From Aquificota bacterium (GTDB taxonomy: Bacteria; Aquificota; Aquificia; Aquificales; Hydrogenothermaceae): a DNA stretch of 14,692 bases. This document shows, in pieces, positions 14,529 through 14,692 of this stretch; position 1 is the stretch's first letter; each line of letters begins with the position of its first letter. The position numbers and the translations under genes were made by a program. Below the pieces are notes generated by a model, which had not been told where the DNA came from, made no database searches, and saw only the letters and a list, made by a program, of their open reading frames with translations. The stretch lies in assembly GCA_013153235.1 (NCBI GenBank), contig JAADEU010000132.1, forward strand, positions 1 through 14,692. The letters are read 5' to 3'.

Positions 14529-14692
14529 CACTCCCGAACTTGATATTAGCAGTCAAGAAGGAACTTATTACAAAGAAGCAATAGGATGAGATGAAGAAAA
14601 AATGAAAAACAATTACAATAGACTATTGAATATTAAAGTTTGCAACGATAGTAATAGAGAAACTACAAGAGGCGAGAAGAAAGAAAGCCATA
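14529..14692 (+). other. Unassigned right-edge region; possible start of a plus-strand gene
   Basis: No gene is clearly supported. The plus strand is strongly purine-rich here, as coding strands are in the rest of the window. One frame is open from an ATG at 14602 to the window edge (MKNNYNRLLNIKVCNDSNRE and ten further residues) but has no good ribosome site. The same frame is also open just upstream (PELDISSQEGTYYKEAIG) up to a single TGA at 14587-14589. This could be the beginning of a divergent gene or a degraded remnant. A CAATAG-A-CTATTG palindrome lies at 14616-14628. Confidence 0.25.

Noticed and set aside
1..14692. CRISPR arrays, insertion sequences, tRNA or rRNA genes
   Set aside because: I saw no regularly spaced direct repeats, transposase, terminal inverted repeats, or tRNA/rRNA sequence on either strand.

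Overview
This window is a denitrification region on one strand. Every gene I can support reads on the minus strand, so transcription runs from high to low coordinates. The DNA is moderately AT-rich and the proteins are rich in Lys, Glu and Ile. The nap genes are in the order napA-G-H-B-F-L-D, include napL and lack napC, which is the arrangement known from Campylobacterota. Together with a heme cd1 nitrite reductase this suggests a chemolithotrophic nitrate respirer, either Aquificota (Hydrogenothermaceae/Persephonella-like) or deep-branching Campylobacterota. That placement is inference; there is no rRNA or other marker here.

Layout in the direction of transcription. (1) 14462-12601: a three-gene unit with a DUF2249-type small protein, a 12-helix membrane protein of the NnrS / heme-copper-like kind, and a MIP18 (DUF59) Fe-S assembly protein. 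It has a textbook FNR-type promoter (box 14515-14528, -10 at 14492-14487). (2) 12600-12274: a 327-base intergenic region with a second, nearly identical FNR-type box (12536-12549), an array of TCAATAG/CTATTGA inverted repeats (12557-12584), and a long, apparently structured 5' leader just upstream of napA (12391-12287). (3) 12273-5238: napAGHBFLD, a complete periplasmic nitrate reductase operon with overlapping or nearly abutting genes. (4) 5237-5152: a short gap with a third, weaker FNR-like box. (5) 5151-1: a truncated PAS-domain protein, an outer-membrane porin, nirS (cytochrome cd1 nitrite reductase), a nirN-type d1 protein with an extra C-terminal cytochrome c domain, and the first 67 codons of nirJ running off the left edge.

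How it works together: NapGH should take electrons from menaquinol and pass them through NapB to NapA, which reduces nitrate to nitrite in the periplasm. The porin may admit the anions. NirS reduces nitrite to NO, and NirN and NirJ serve heme d1 biogenesis. No NO reductase is present, so the membrane protein and its two small partners in unit 1 are candidates for handling NO or repairing NO damage.

The most unusual feature is the napA leader: a 9-bp hairpin whose 22-nt loop carries two adjacent 6-nt blocks, each perfectly complementary to a separate block downstream, followed by a 13-bp hairpin abutting the napA ribosome binding site. I cannot match it to a known riboswitch class.
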